Assembly: GCF_002078875.1 (NCBI RefSeq) | Contig: NC_034410.1 | Span: forward strand, 102,554,138-102,618,137 | Source of the DNA: Numida meleagris | Taxonomy: Eukaryota; Chordata; Aves; Galliformes; Numididae | DNA length: 64,000 nt | Direction of reading: 5' to 3' | Part shown: positions 11,813 to 26,350 of the stretch, piece after piece | How the letters are laid out: the number at the start of each line of letters is the position of its first letter | Position numbering within the stretch: position 1 is the stretch's first letter | Notes under the pieces: generated by a model | The model's database searches: none | Seen by the model: the letters and a program-made list of their open reading frames with translations, nothing else | Told to the model about the DNA's origin: nothing | Program-made: the position numbers and the translations under genes

Positions 11813-13389
11813 ATATGATATATGTGGTTTTCACATCAAAATTACTGGACATACCATTTCTACTTTCATCATACAGTGTGTTCTTTTTCATTTATCCTTA
11901 TGAACACAGTAATGCCAAGAAGCCCCAAATGAGTAATATCTCACTGTGAAAAAACTGTAAAAACATGGTTAGAGAGAGTTGTGGTCAGGAAACAGATCGT
12001 CTCTGTGTGAATGCCGCCTATATCAGGGAAGCTGTAAAGTGCATGGTTACAGCAGGGTCACTGGTCAGACCCATAAGGAGACCCAATGCTCCTGTGTCCA
12101 CTCCCTTATATCGCTTGGTTCCTCATACACAGCATTGAGCTTAATTTCCACTTCAAGAGAGTTTTGACTCCTAAACTAGTATTGCAAGATTATTTCTTTT
12201 TATCTTTGTTCCTTTTTTAGAATTCCTTTCTTTGAAACATTTTGCCTGGTAGTAATTGCTGCTAAAATTTCACAGAACATTTGCAAAAGTGACAGTCTAG
12301 TTCTAGAAAATTTGAAACATTTAAAAGGCATTTGTACAGAATTTGGTGTTGAAAAGCTTTATTGGTGAAGTTTTGTTCACTTAAGTTAGCTGTGTAATTT
12401 CTGCAAAGTGGGGGCCGTAACTGTGTGTGTGCTCTGTTTCCATGCATTTCCTTGCTATATTTGGCGTAACTAGAGGAAAAATTGCATATCAGAGAAACTG
12501 TTCTAAGGCACCAGACGGGGATTTCAAAGATCTTAGAAATAGTGTGTAATGTGTCTGCTAAAAGTTTAGAAATTTCCAGTTAAAACCCTGAGAAAGAAAA
12601 AGAATATATCTGAGAACTTAAAACAGTTATTAACATTTTCTTTTACACTAAATCAGGGCACTAATTAGCTCTCAGTGATCAAAAAAAGGTGGTGTTTTAT
12701 GGAGTTTCCCTCATTCCTCCTCAAAATAGAACTCAAAGTTTGCACGTGGGCTGATCCTGCACAGGAGCCGATGAGAGCTGCAGGGACTGGAGGAGTTTAC
12801 TCATGAGGGACTTCTGCAGCCTCCCCCAGCAAAGTTGCCATGAAATATGTCAGAAATAGATTAAATACATGAGTGTTTATCCCTGAGAGCAAGCAAGGAT
12901 CTTAAGAGGGCAAGAAAACCGTCTGGGTGTGAGCTGGTGAACACCTGACTATGGGTATTCAAAGCATCCCTTCTTTTGGGACAGTGGGGAAGGATGCACA
13001 GCTCTGCAGGGTGAGTGGGGGCTGCAGACCCCTTGCAGCCATCCAAGCCCTGAGCCCAGCCTCACAGCTCCATTCCATGCTCAGCCATCTCCTTCCTTTC
13101 CTTCAGTCTGCAGCCTTTCTTCCTTATTTTCCTCTGGGGCTGCAGTTTTTCCCGGTTAGCCACAGACAGTATATAAAACACATTTTACTAAAGTTCTTCC
13201 AACAAAAACTTCATTGAAACAACTTTTAAAGTTGTGAAAAAAATAACAGGAAATTCACACTTAGGCCCTTGAGGATGAAACATGACATATGTCTTCCAAC
13301 ACATAGGCACAATGGGGTGCACTATAAAAGTAAATAAGGATCACACCATGGTGCCTAGCTGTTGGAGGACATGCCTTTTGCCATTAAGT
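11813..13389. other. Unique AT-rich sequence, no gene seen
   Basis: No exon, RNA gene or recognised repeat. The part near 12740-13150 is GC-richer than its surroundings, yet frames are short and closed. Confidence 0.55.
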
Positions 13390-13790
13390 TATCATTTCCT
13401 TACTTTTTTGTCCAAGCTCCCATGTACTTTTAATTGTTTACTCCAGTGACTAAATTAATCTTGTTTCTTTTATTTTAATAAAGCAATGTGTGACCTGCCT
13501 TAAGGTTAGAGACTAAAAATTAGCACAAGCATTAACATTTAATATACCGACCAAAATGAAGATTTACATTGCAAACGGATAGGCAGTCTAAAATTAGGCT
13601 GCTCACAAAATGAGGCTATACACAAATGTATTTCATTAATTATATATGTCTAGGAGAACTTAAATACAGCCAACATTTATGCATGCTGAGTACATGTGCC
13701 AAAAATGTTATAGTCTTATGTGGTTGAATGCAGTTTTAATTTGCATGTGCCGTGTGTTTCTTCAATAAAAAGGGAAAAAAATCCCTAAAA
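13390..13790. other. AT-rich stretch with homeodomain-type cores, possible conserved noncoding DNA
   Basis: This stretch is rich in TAAT/ATTA words and long AT tracts, free of recognisable repeats, and lacks open frames. Such composition is common in vertebrate conserved noncoding elements, but conservation cannot be judged from one sequence. It may simply be AT-rich DNA. Confidence 0.2.
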
Positions 13791-14476
13791 TCTGCACATG
13801 CTTTCATTCTCCATTTAAAATATTGGCAAAGCAGATCTTCTCAGTAATAATCATAGACTTCACTATTAATATCCAAGATGTATTTCATTCAGTTGAAAGC
13901 TTCCCTTGTGAAATATTAGCACCCATTTGGACTCCTTTCAGTTTCCAAAATGATCAGCTCTTGGGATTTCCTTTCCTTTGGGGGCTCAAGTGTATTTTTA
14001 AGGTGAAGCCATTACTCAGAATATGATAGATAGAAACACCATTAACTGTGGTGGTTCACTGGTTTGTTCTCCCACATGACAAAACAGGACACAGCCCATC
14101 TATAAAGTTACATTAGTTATTACTGGAATGCATTTGTGAATTTTGTTTTAAGAGATGCATTTACAGATGAAAGCATGTACCCCAGGAACCTCAGGCTTCC
14201 GCAGAAAAGCCAGACTTGGTCTAAGAAGAGAATCCCTATAGGTTTGACAGGGATTTGTTGCACCTTGTGATTCCTTCAAAGACTCAGCCCTTACAAGCTC
14301 CATATTCCTGCCATAACCAGCAACTCACCCTTGGCTAAATTGGGGCACTGGAGGATGACTACAACTGTCAGATTAAAAGAGGAAGCTCCAGATTCTTGCC
14401 TGACACTTCCCATATCAGAAGGGGTTATCTGTTGAACCAAAGACTCCTTTCAGTTGCTAGTTCTGGGGTACTTGTC

Positions 14477-14488
14477 TTTTTTTTTTTT
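14477..14488. repeat. Poly-T run
   Basis: Twelve uninterrupted T residues. No adjacent retrotransposon body is recognised, so it cannot be assigned as the tail of a minus-strand element. Confidence 0.8.
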
Positions 14489-17400
14489 CTGATTCCCAGC
14501 ACCATTAGTGGTCAGTGCTTGCTGGAATTGGAATAGGTCTGCTGTATCTGTAACCGTTCTGATTTCCATGCCTGGATCAGATCTGCAAAGGGATGCACAT
14601 GGCTGCAATGTACCCCTCCACTCAGCAGGGGATTAGGGGGCTGGCTGAAAACTGGCAACCTCAACTAAAGGAGAATATAAACATACCTATGAATTGTGGG
14701 GTAAACAGCTGCTGAGTGATTAAAAGCTAAGTAAAGCTGAGCCACTTAATCAGTTTTTAAAGCTTTTTGTTGCGAGCATCCTGCAAAGTGACAGATTTTT
14801 TTCTCTGCTATATAACATAACATAAAATGAAAGGAACCTTTCTTCCCTCACGACAGTTTAAAAGTGCTGTGCTGTCTCTTTTTCCCTCAGACTCTGAAGC
14901 AGTATCACTTCAGGGGAATAGCTGTGCCAAGGAGGGATCATAGTGTGAGAGGAACTCACCTCCTGACTGACCAGTGCCCTGAGCAACCATGTCCCACACC
15001 AGCAGGGCTGACCCTACAGCAGAGAAAGCTTGACTTTAAACCTGGGTGATGAAAAATTCTGAGAGTCAAGACTTTTTTTGGGAAAACACTTATTTTTAAG
15101 AGTGATGTGTGCCCCAAAAGAGAAATACACCAACCAGCATGGGCAGACCTTACTCCTGAAAGCTACCCCTCAAGCGAATGCTGCCCCTAGGTCAAGTGTT
15201 CACTATAACCTGCAGACTGAGGTCTGGCCCTGAATGGAAACAATGAGCATGTTTGCTACACTGTCCTGAAAATTCCCAATACCCTTTCCATTTTCTGTAC
15301 TATGCACAGAAGAACCAGGACTCTTACAACTGAAGTAGAAAAAAGTTGCTCATCAAAACAGAGAAATACTAGACACAATATTTACTGTAAACAAAAAGTG
15401 ATTTACGTAGACAGAAACAAGGTTCCTGATCTATATCTAGCATCCTTTGTATCATAAGCTGTTTTTATCCATTCCTCAGAAGCTGTGCAAGAGGGAAAAA
15501 CTTACGACCTGGCCCTTTGACTTTCAGGTTAGCACAAACATTGTCCACTAAGAGAGTGAGAGCTCCCTTCTGTCTTTGGAGGATGGGAGCACTTCCCCAC
15601 AGGAAACAAGTGATGCCACTGCTTTATACTTTTGCTGCCAGCAGAAAGCAGAAGCCATCAGATAAGGAAAGAATCCTTCTTCCTCTCCACGCCTGCAAGA
15701 GCAATGCAGAGCAACACACCAGGACTGAGCATCAGCTTATCTTTTTGGCCAACTCTGTAGAAATGCTTACATGGTATCTGAGGCGGAAATGAGCATATCT
15801 AGGAAAACAGCTAGATCTCTAAAGAAAAAGAGTTTACTGTTCTCATGTGAAGCTGTTTCTTGTAAAAGAGATAAGCATGGCAGCAAAAACTTCAGAAATA
15901 GCATGGTGGGACATGAAGCATCCTTTCTGAAACTACTTGAAAATCAAGGCAGAGGGAGCCAATTGTTGACATTTCTATCTCATTGCTAGCAGATGTGTAG
16001 CAAGGCTAAGAGTGACAAAGGGATGAGCATGAGATAATGTAACTGGACACTGTCCAATGGCATTTGAAGAGGCATTTGGAGCTGGGTGATATGGCAATTC
16101 CTATTTAAGAGGAGTTTGATCAGAATGATATCTGAAGCAGGTGGGATGTTTCAAAAAGTTTTGAATCTCTTTTTAAAGTTTTGATTCAAATCAGTTCCAT
16201 ATCTGAATGAGAACACATTAAGAACTTTTACACAGACAAACTTACCTTAGTTTCATATTGAATCTGCCAGACTGCACAGTATCAGAATTTATTAGCTTCT
16301 CTTTCATATAATCTCTTAAATTTGTGACATCTTTCTAACCATTTGGCAAATCTCCTATCTTCTTCTTCAAGCCTCTCTTTAAGGTGAATCTATACTTGTA
16401 TTTCCAAAAGTTAAAAAATAGCAAGTCAGAAAAATAGGCAGGAACAGAGAATATTCAATATATCTAACAGGACCTACTACAAATCTCCTTGCACCTGTAC
16501 CTGAGAGATAATATGTTGTGTACTTGTCACACAGATTTTCTTGTATTACTCATCTTAAATTCTCTTACCTCTACATTTTAACATCTAGCTCAGTGACTAA
16601 GAGTTTTGTGCTGCTTTGTAATAGCTGGATGTGAGATCAGAATTACAAGTACTTGCACAGCACAGGAGCCTTTCAGAGACAGCTCAAGATGAGATTGGGT
16701 TCTGCAATTGCAGGGATAACATATCCTTGCTCTCCTAGTGGTGTGGCATGGAAAGGGCTTTACCACCACAGATGCTCACTCATTTCTTATAGCCAGCTGT
16801 CTCTGCATGGCCCTCCCTGCTCATCAGCCTTTGTCCAGTATATCTAGAAGGCGATGGGTTCTTCTATATTTAGCTGCTTCTATTTCTCCTGTTTCATGGG
16901 ATTGACTTCTTCACACCACTGCTGAAGCCCTGGGACTTTAGTGTCCAGGTCGCAGCTGGGTGCTGCCTCAGAGGTGACTGCGCATTTCACTGGCCACTCC
17001 CCTTCCTACCCCTCTGTCTGGCATCATGGCCATCTCACACGCAGCTCAGGCCCCCAAGCCCTGCTGCCTCTTGTTGCCTTTTCTTTTGCCAGCTCTGTAC
17101 TTTCTGTCTTCCCCTGGGTAGTGACTGGCAACTGGAAGGGCCCATGCTATTTCCTCCCATATAATGGATTTTCTAGAGCACATCTTTGGCCTCAAGTTAT
17201 TTGTGTGCAGGAGAGTTCATCCTGCTGGATATGTGGCTTAGCTTCCAGGAAGACAGGCTTTCCCTGAGACCTTTCTCTAAAGAGTTACCAGTTTCTATGC
17301 CAAGCAACTGTTCTCATATTCTGAATCACCAGTCTGCTCCCCAAAGGACATATGATTCTTCAGGTGAAGTGGGATGAGTACGTCAGTCTGACTCTGCATC

Positions 17401-20400
17401 CCAAGCATGGCAAGGTAGCATTATGACTGCTCTTTAAAACTGTAAAATAAATAAGATATAAGGAAATGATATTGACTTCACGTTCAATGTCCCTTTCATG
17501 AACTGGGTCTATTGTTTTATAACCAAGTACACAGCTCGTCCCTATAAATATCTCAGTGATCCAGTATGAAACAAGAATACATCAGAGACGTGAGGATTTT
17601 GTCTTCCTTGTAGCTCACCAAGAAAGTATGATTTACAACAAGAGCAGCATTGTTATACATTTAAAGCAGGCAGTCCTTGTAGTCAGCAACTTGTGCTGGT
17701 AAAATACGAGTGCTGTGTCCATATTCTCTCTGGTGCTAGCAGGCAGGCTGCAGTTCTAACCCACGCAGCAGGGATTGCAAGCAAGGCAACAGGATGGGAT
17801 TGCTGTGCATATTCTTGGCCCAGACCAGCGCTCACAAAGCCTTTCACTTTCCCTCCCCAGTCTCTCAGATTTGCCTGAAGTTTTGGGAAGGTGATATTGG
17901 GACTGATATGGCTGCAGACAGCTGTACGTGTTGGGTCTGAATGCACTTGTTACCACAGATACCTCCAGTGCTGCTGCATCTTATGGATGTCTCCATGCAC
18001 ATCCTTACCTAAATAATTTTAAACCATTGGCAGTCTTCTACCTTCAAAGACAGAAGGGATAACTTTGAATAACAACAAATTACAATACTTTCATTCCTGT
18101 TACAGCTCAATGCTAGACTGTGAACGATCTGATGAGAGTCGCCAATAAAAGCCTTTCAGTTGCTTAAAAATATTTGTTCTGCTTTTTGGAGAGCTGGTTA
18201 CCGAACATGTCTGTATTTGTGGAGACCATTAGGAGAAATCTTGTAACTTCACTGTTGTCTTATTTCGTACTTGGACATCAAACTAAGAACGTTAAACTAT
18301 GCACAGCCTATGAAACTCTGCACTGTTTTAAGCTGGAAAAATAATCACTGACTTTATTAATAACCTTAATTCAACTACATGAACAAGAGAACTGAGGTAC
18401 ATCATTTATTTCCAGAGCTCCTTTCTGAACTCCCATGCAGATAAGGTGATTTGCTCTCACACCCAAAATTTGTTCTTGCTTGTATCAGGCTGGATGTGAG
18501 CTTTTTATTAAAAGGGCTCCCACAGTACTGCCAGTTGTGGTGGGAGGTTTCAGAGAGGGCTGGGCAGGTAAAGTGTAGAAAAGTAAAATAAAGAGTAGCT
18601 CACTTACATAGAAATTTTTGTTTAATACCTTCAGAGTGCCACAAAGCTCAGACTCTGAAGAAAGAACCTTTCCTTTGGAAAAAAGACCCAGTCTCTCCAT
18701 GCAAAGTCACTGAGACCTGTGCAGATATGCACCTGGAGAGAGCTTGCTGCAGGACAGCTGGCCAAGGGAAATCTGTCCCACACTAATGAGGATGCTGGTG
18801 CATTGCACAGCTGAGTCACTCTTGCCTAGTGACAGTTCTATGGACTAATGCCAACAGTGGCATTTAAGCACTGTCTCTTCAAGAACTTCCATTTCTTAGC
18901 TTGTGCTCTGTGCCATTTTTACTTTGTGCTATTAAGAAAAAGGGAAGAAAGTGCCTGAAATACTTGAAACTTTTTCTTACTGAGATGCAAAGAAAAATAC
19001 CGCTACTAAGCAACTTTTTGCTTTTGTATCCCACCTGCGTTTGTCTTGTCTATTTTGAATGTAGGTATCTTTGGAATAAATCCCATCTGCTAATCTGTGT
19101 TGACAAATCCTTGTAAGAAAAAGTCTTTTTTTCCCCCATCAGATCTTAAGCAGCATTTTCGCTACACAAAGCTAGGAATGAAAAAGGTAAAGCCACATTC
19201 ACACAACATTTGGTATAGTGGGCATCACGCAGGAATTTCCAAGATCAAAGCAGATTCAGTGTTTTTCAATTCTGTAGTTTTGTTTCACTATAGATGGTGC
19301 AATACGAACAGGTATCAGTATGAAACTGGAAACTTAAAGATGGGAGGAAGTAAAGACAAACTCTGTCCTTGTAGAGAAGGTCTGAGGGAGTCTATATTCC
19401 TTCAGATATTGCAGGAATGGAATGCATCCCACCTAACTTTCAGCACTTACACTGCAGATGTACCTCTGGTTATGTCAGTACTCTTTATAGTCAAAGGGAG
19501 GAACATGGCACTTCCACAGTACAGCTCATTGCCCCTGTTTCAGGCATCTTCCTCAGAAACTGCACGGTGTTGGTTGTTTTTTTTTTTCTTCTTACTGAGT
19601 GGATCTTGACACGTAGTTCAGACCTAAATGTTGAGAAAGGGAATACCTAAAGCTAGACAGAGAAGTCTCACTTCAGTAAGGTATATACCAGCCCCTCTAT
19701 AATTTGGAAAAATACAAACAGAATGAAGACAGGCAGGCTTTAGAAGAGAAACCACGATATCAACTTACATGTTCACTGTGAAGATGCTATAGATGTGGTT
19801 GTGCAGTGATAATGCTAATAAAGAGATAAATAAAGATGAAAATAAAGATGATACTGGTAATTTCTTTGAGTCTGATGTTCCCAGCTCATGAAAGGGAGGA
19901 CAGACACCAACAAGACATTGTCCATGTTATCCAGCATAAACATTGCATTAGGGAGCGCTTGCACCAGGAAAATATTCAGCCAGTGAATAGTAGGAAAACT
20001 AGAAATAACTACGTAATGTCTGGATGTCACAACTCTCAGAAGAGGGGAAAAAAGTACCTGCAGAGACTTAAGGGAGTAGAGCTGCCCAGTGGAGAGCAGG
20101 CTGTCTACCAACAAGCTATTAACAGATCTGGAGACTCAATTACCATGCCTGGCAGAAGAAAGAATGTAGCCATTTGCAGCTATGCTATCAGACTGATGAC
20201 CAATTAGATCCTAGCTGGATTTTGTAACAGCTGCAAGATATTTCCATCAGCACTGATAAGGCATGTTACTAGAAGAAGTACGACCAAGTGCTGGCAACAT
20301 ACAGTCTATATATTTGGACACCAGAGGGAAAAAGCACACTGGTGATGATAAACCATTAAACATGAGTTCTTAGCATTTGACTTCCTTAGACAATGTGCTG

Positions 20401-23284
20401 TGGGGAAAGGGAAAGATGTCACATACTGCTGAGCAACTGGTAGAGTAATGCATATGTTTAATCAGAGCACAACACCAAAATGCACTTGTGAGAGGAGGCA
20501 TGGCTCAAGCCAGCATTCAAACTGTAGATAGGGACATATTTCTCAGATATAAACAGGTTTAGAGAGACGTGAATCTAGATCACCATGGACAGCCCTTGGA
20601 AAATGTGAAAGTATGGAAATCCGTTGGCTCTGGTAGAACTCCTGCAGTAGGAAATGGCAACACCACAAAAGTGCTTCAGTACAAACATTAAGGTAACAGA
20701 GCATGGGTCAGCAGACCCAGGATGATACAGACACTTAAAGGAAAACTGAAAGAAATCGTTGGAAAGAAGTCCTTCCCCATTGCTAGAGGATAATAAATTC
20801 TGAGTTATAAATGATACAAATGGTATCACCGGCGCAGTCAGAAGTCTGCTCTGACATACTCATGTGGGAAAGAGAGTGAGGTGAACTGTCCACCTACCTG
20901 ACTATCTTTTGTTCACCTTTTGGCAGGGTGTTATAAGGCAAGATCTCTGCAGGACCTACAGCACTTCCAATGGGACCTGCACTGAACAGGAGGTGCAAGA
21001 AGGAAGAGTCTGAAGGAGTCTCCAGGAAATCAATATAAGTTCATGTAGCTGTAGTGTTAACAGAAATTGCTTCACTTCTCTTACTAAATCTCTAAATAAA
21101 GAACCAGTTTTATTTTGCAAGTGTGAACTCTTCACATTGTATTATGCAGCTGACAATATATGGGACAGGCTAAAATGATAGTGTTAAATGGGTGCAGATT
21201 TTTTTCTCACTTCCAGTACGCAGGTTTCCAAACTGTGACATGCGGTAGAGATAACAGGTTACATTTTATTGGCTCTTCTCCTTTTTCCCCATCTATTGAA
21301 TTTCATTAAAAGACAGCTAAAATGCATTAATTACTTCCCTAATATTCCTGTAATTGCTATTGCTTTGCCAAAGGGAAGATATGTAATAGGAAGTGGAAGA
21401 GGAGGTGATCTTTTTAGATGGGAGAATGGGAAGGGAGGTGTTCATCAGTCACTCCTTCTATTAAGATTTGATCTCAGAAGATAAAGATGTTTAAGGCCCC
21501 CTGCTGCTTTAACACATCCCCGTGTTTTCATTATTGGAGCTAGAGAATGAACTGCTGAGCTCTTGGAGAGATTGCATTATCACTGAGCTGCTCTCCTACT
21601 TTGACCGTCTTTACATCTTTATAATGCTACTGATTTTGGAAGAACCGTCCCTAATTTGCACCAGGATAAGGAAACAGGGAATTTGTCGCACCACTTTTAC
21701 AAAGATTGAAGTCAGTACTACCTTGCAATACTGATTTTATTTTTTCAAAAGGTGGTGACTTAGAGCCATCATAGCCTAGGAGGTAACAACCTGCCTCTGG
21801 CATCAGCCGTCAGCAGAAAATGCTTCTGTCTGTTATTGGGTACCTCTCTACTCTGTCCAGGAGGAGGTACCTGGCTCCTCACTAGGTGCATGGCAGCACT
21901 AAGGCAGCAGCTCACACTGCTGCCCTCTTTCTTTCCCAGCCCTGATGACTGGTGCAGCCTTCGTGCTCAGTGTACACACTGCTGGAGGGTTGCACAATCT
22001 CAGAACCAGTCTGGAGGTGTGTCATGGCAGAACTAGGCCCTAGCTCTGTATCTTGGCGTAGATGTCAGACGAACATGTGCAGAAAGTATGAAGGCTCTGC
22101 TGTTGGCTCATGAGTGATCTTTATTACAATTAAAACATTAAACTGGAAAACATAGAGATTTATCTGGAAGGTTATACCAGTAAAACTATACTAAGCATTA
22201 AAAGGAGTACTTTTATTTCTGATAATAATGTTGATTTCCACTGGTGGTGTAAACACAGCTGACTATTGCTTTCTTGTATCTGTAAAAGGTTCAATACAGT
22301 TTTGTATGTGTGCTTCATCGGCTCCATTCATTTGCTACAGCAGGCTGCTACATCCTTGTGTTTGGTGAGCTCCTTGGAACAGGAATGGTCTGTATGTACA
22401 ACTGTGTTTTGCTTACTTAAAAAATAAGTCATTAAGTAGCACAGTCGTGAAATAATAACAAATAAAAAGGGCAAGCTTTGCAGGCCATGGACCTCCAGGG
22501 CTTTCCTCTCAACCTACATTTGGCTCGTGAGGTTAGATTGTTTGAGACCTCACCTGTGGCCATAACGAAGCCTTATTAGCCATAAACAAATTTATAGATA
22601 ACATCTATTTGAGTTGCAATATGAGACTATCAAAAGTGCTTTAGAAATGTAGGCATATCAGGCATATCACAGGACCAGAGCAGTTTTGAAAATCGTACCT
22701 TACTGGAGGCTTTTTATTGTTTTATTGATTTGTAGTTCTTTTAATATTAATCTTTACAAATGTTGTAAGCCCTTCAGGCCCACTGTTCTTACTGCATATG
22801 TGTACAGAATCCAGTATAGTGGACCTTCTTCTTGTTGATAAATATCGGGCACAAGTTAGCAAACAGTAAAACCTAAGGGAAGTCGTAATGGCAGGAAGTG
22901 GCTGCCCAATATCAGCTAATTCCAAGCCCAACATGTGACCCTCAGCTGCAGCCCAGATTCTGGATTTTGAGCTGTGGCTTCAGGGGAGTCAAGAGTGTGG
23001 TCCTGGGGCACTAGGCTGAGCCCAGAGGCTGCACAGCTCCTTCTGGTGGATTAGTGTGCAGACTTGGAAAGGAGAGTAGCAACCTTGAATAGAATCCCAG
23101 AATGCTACCTGATTCTCACAGCTGACAACAGGAGACCTTTTGAAGCTTTTCAGAATTACTCATTTTAATATCTAGGTATTTTTGATTTGCTTCCAAATCA
23201 AACAGTGTAACAATATTCTAGAAATTAATAAACGTGAGAGTGAGGGAGGTTTCTTGGCAAAATGCTGTGCATACCTATTGCATG

Positions 23285-23333
23285 GCATAAATAATGCATT
23301 ATGATAATTAATAATGATAAATAATAAATAATG
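23285..23333. repeat. (AATA/AATG) AT-rich simple repeat
   Basis: Imperfect repetition of ataaataatg-like units over about 50 bases, nearly pure A+T with G at intervals. Looks like a degenerate microsatellite. Confidence 0.7.
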
Positions 23334-24344
23334 CAGTCAGTTGCAGCACTGGGGACTGTAGATAGACCTACATTTATAAAAGTTGAAATCCTAAGGTGAA
23401 GGGATAATGTTTCAAACACTGAGCTGCGGCACAGGATTACTGCACAATTCAGACGTTTTTAGCATTTAGTATTTGGTCACTAACCTCATTTTTAGTGCAG
23501 GTATGTCACATCAGTGATAGTAACATACATGCATGTCTTCAAGCATCACATTTACATGTCTGCAAATCAATTCCAGTGGTCTAAACAGCTCCCACAAAAC
23601 AGGAGTGGGCATGCAGTTGCACCAACAACCATATGCACCCTCAGAAGTAGGGGCACAGAAAGAGAGGGATAATGTAGCTGAAAAGCAGCTGCAGAGGCTT
23701 TGCAAATTTGTACTTATGTAAAATGTACTTAATATTTACCTTTCTTTACTATCCACAGTCTTTTATTGCCACCCCTCTTTTACTTGAACTAATTTATCAG
23801 TTCAGCATATTCACACCCATTCTAATAGAGAGTGGGAGAGCTGATTGACAGTTCATTGAACCAGATACTTCTTAAGGGAAAAATTGAAGAGGTTAATTAT
23901 AATATCTCTTACTGCTTTAGTATTTCGGAGAGCCACAGTGTAAATATAATGTGAGCCTAGAATGGGAACCAATATTTTCCTGACACCTCCCCAAGCAGGC
24001 ACTCCAGATTTTATGATGCTGAAGAGTCAGAGAATTCAGATCCCATTCCCCTGTATAGCAAAACAGGGACTTTCAAGCAGAAAAATAAATTCGTTGGCTT
24101 TAACAATATATATTTTTGGTTAACTTAGCAGTTTCAAAAGTCCCTGCTTTCCCATGAATTCAAATGGGAGCTGAATTCTGCTCTGCTGTAGCCTGTCACG
24201 TTGGCAATCTGTAAGTCATTTATTTATTATTTTTCACTGTAAGTGCAGCACCTTTTTCAGCGATTTGATATTTTGGTCAATTATATATAGTGGTTAGAAT
24301 GGCTGTTGTATTCCAACACTATTTCATTTAAAGATACATTGCTT

Positions 24345-24450
24345 GGGCCTCTGTTCAGCCAAGTACTTAGGCAGGTACCCAACTTAAAGTGCATCACCAT
24401 CAACATTGAGTCATCTGTTTTAAATTAGGCACTCTAGCTGAACCAGGCCC
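24345..24450. mobile_element. Palindromic MITE-like DNA transposon fossil
   Basis: The 106-bp unit starts gggcctctgttcagccaagt and ends with a sequence whose reverse complement is gggcctggttcagctagagt, so both ends carry degenerate inverted repeats of about 27 bases, roughly three quarters identical allowing small gaps. The middle (near 24370-24420) is less symmetric. Similar palindromic sequences of the type CAGCAAAGCACTTAAGC are, as I recall, scattered through sauropsid genomes. No transposase remains. Target-site duplications are not clear, so superfamily is undetermined. Confidence 0.5.
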
Positions 24451-25079
24451 TTAATTAGGCAAGTAGTTTTAAGGAGCCCTTTGCCTTTTGTCACGAGGCA
24501 TAACCCGCCCTCATCAATGGAAAGTTTTTCTGAGTGCAGACTTTGTCCCAGTATTTCCAAGGCACAGATCTCCCCAGCGATGCTGTTTTATGATGTGTTT
24601 TTATCACTCTGTCTCTAATGTCTTTCACCATACAGGAAGAACAGAAATGAAAAGAAAAACACAGAGACAGGAAAGGTGGCAATTTAGGGACTGTGCGTCT
24701 GTGCGACAGGCATCCTCAGGGACAAGAAAGAAAAACACTTAGGAAATTCTGTACAACCACTGCTCGACTACAAGACCACCCCTCTGCAGATAAGAAATGA
24801 GAAATTTTGAGGGCTACTGAGCACTGACTCTTCACAGTGGATCAGCGCTCAGAGTTATTTAGCACAGGTGTTTCTGTAATTGTGACACATTGATACAGTT
24901 CTCTGCTCACTGGCCCTCAAGCACCTCTTTCCCACCTGTGCAGTGGTCTGTTATTAGTATGCTGGGGGTGTAATAAATGTATTGTCAGCTGGGCTGCGTC
25001 AAACCCTGCGTTTTCCTCATCTTTTGTATGCTTCTCTCTTTATCTGGGTATTTGTGCATCTATAGCATATACATGTGTT

Positions 25080-25096
25080 GAGGAGAGGAGAGGAGA
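25080..25096. repeat. (GAGGA)n short repeat
   Basis: About three GAGGA units in a purine-only run. Minor microsatellite. Confidence 0.75.
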
Positions 25097-26350
25097 AAAC
25101 CAAAGATTTTAAATTTGTAGGAGAAAGTCATAAATCTATGTTGTCAATCCACACCTTTAAGAAAAGCCTACAATTGTCAGGTTACTTCATATCCAACACA
25201 GAAGTAACACTCTTCAAATTGAATGCATGTTGGGAACATTTGCCTGATTCAGTTTGATTATGTTAATCAATTAGATATGCTGGGAGAAAATGGAGGTTGG
25301 CACCAGAGTCACCAAGGGGACATTCCCAGGGATTAAGGCTTCCTGCTCCTGCTCTAACCTTGAAGAGAGGTCAGTGACCGCACTGTGGGTGCAGCTGGTC
25401 AGATATTACATGCCCTCTTATGCAGGGATGGTGGTCAAAACTTGAATGAGTCACCCTTACCCTTCTCCCAGATGGGAGAAGGCAGAGCTACCAGAGCAAG
25501 CTCTGCAGGAGGCAGCTCGGCTTGGCCAGCAGCAGCCCTGCACACGGCCAGCTCTTGGCTTGGATGGCCCGTACCCAGCCCTGCTGCCACATGCCACCCC
25601 CACTGCTGCTGGGGCTGCTCTTGTTCCTCACAGCACTGCTGTGGGTGTCCCTACAAGCCTGGCACAGTTAATCTACCACCTGATTCGTTGCCTTGTGGAT
25701 AAAGATCTGACTGTATTATAATACCGTCTTTATAAAACAGGATTTTCTTTTTCCTTTTTTATATTAGGGGAGTGACATATTTATTCAATTTCTCTTACAT
25801 ATAGGAGACTTAGCCTACTGCACTCATGTTTCTAATTCTTTCCCCATCCCTACCTATGAATCATAAGATTTTTCACCTCTTCTTCCACTGATGCATAACA
25901 CACAGCTGGAATACTTCCTCATTTACACTGTTTGCACATCTTTAAGTCCTGCCTATGCTACCAAGCCAAGACCCATGTCCCACACAGATGTTAGAGCTCT
26001 TAAGACCCAAAGAAAATGTGCCTGAGAAGATATAAGAGCAGGGCAAGGGAAGAGGCAATCTCTTTTCCCTTCACTCCTAAGGATAATAGCAGCAAGTATA
26101 GCAGAATAAAATTAAAACCAAAGCCAACATGCAGGGAAAAAACAAAGCAGGTAGCATTTGACAGATAGACAGGACTGACAAACAGACAGGACAGACATGG
26201 GTATGACATAGAAACTGTTCAGATAGAGAATATTTATTCTAATATTTCATCATCACCATATCAGCCAGACACTTTGTTGGTGGGGAGAAGAGAAAAATAA
26301 AATTTATCTTGCCATTTTTGCTTTACTAGGGAATATGTAACAGTTGGCAG

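Larger units (their letters stand above)
13791..24344. other. Long unique stretch, no gene seen
   Basis: More than 10 kb in which I see no supported exon, RNA gene or CR1 copy. Minor items are a T-run at 14477-14488 and AT-rich simple sequence at 23285-23333. A 170-codon plus frame (19097-19609) and a 123-codon plus frame (19836-20207) have no recognisable domain and show no coding-like constraint. Short palindromes such as cccat/atggg at 24151-24167 are at chance level. Confidence 0.55.

Noticed and set aside
19097..19609. 170-codon plus-strand open frame
   Set aside because: Starts in a run of Lys/Phe codons made by A- and T-runs and ends in a poly-T stretch; no recognisable product.
25385..25721. 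GC-rich segment with overlapping Ala/Ser/Cys-rich frames, considered as a CpG-island exon
   Set aside because: CpG dinucleotides are sparse and the frames show no family pattern, so neither an island nor an exon is supported.
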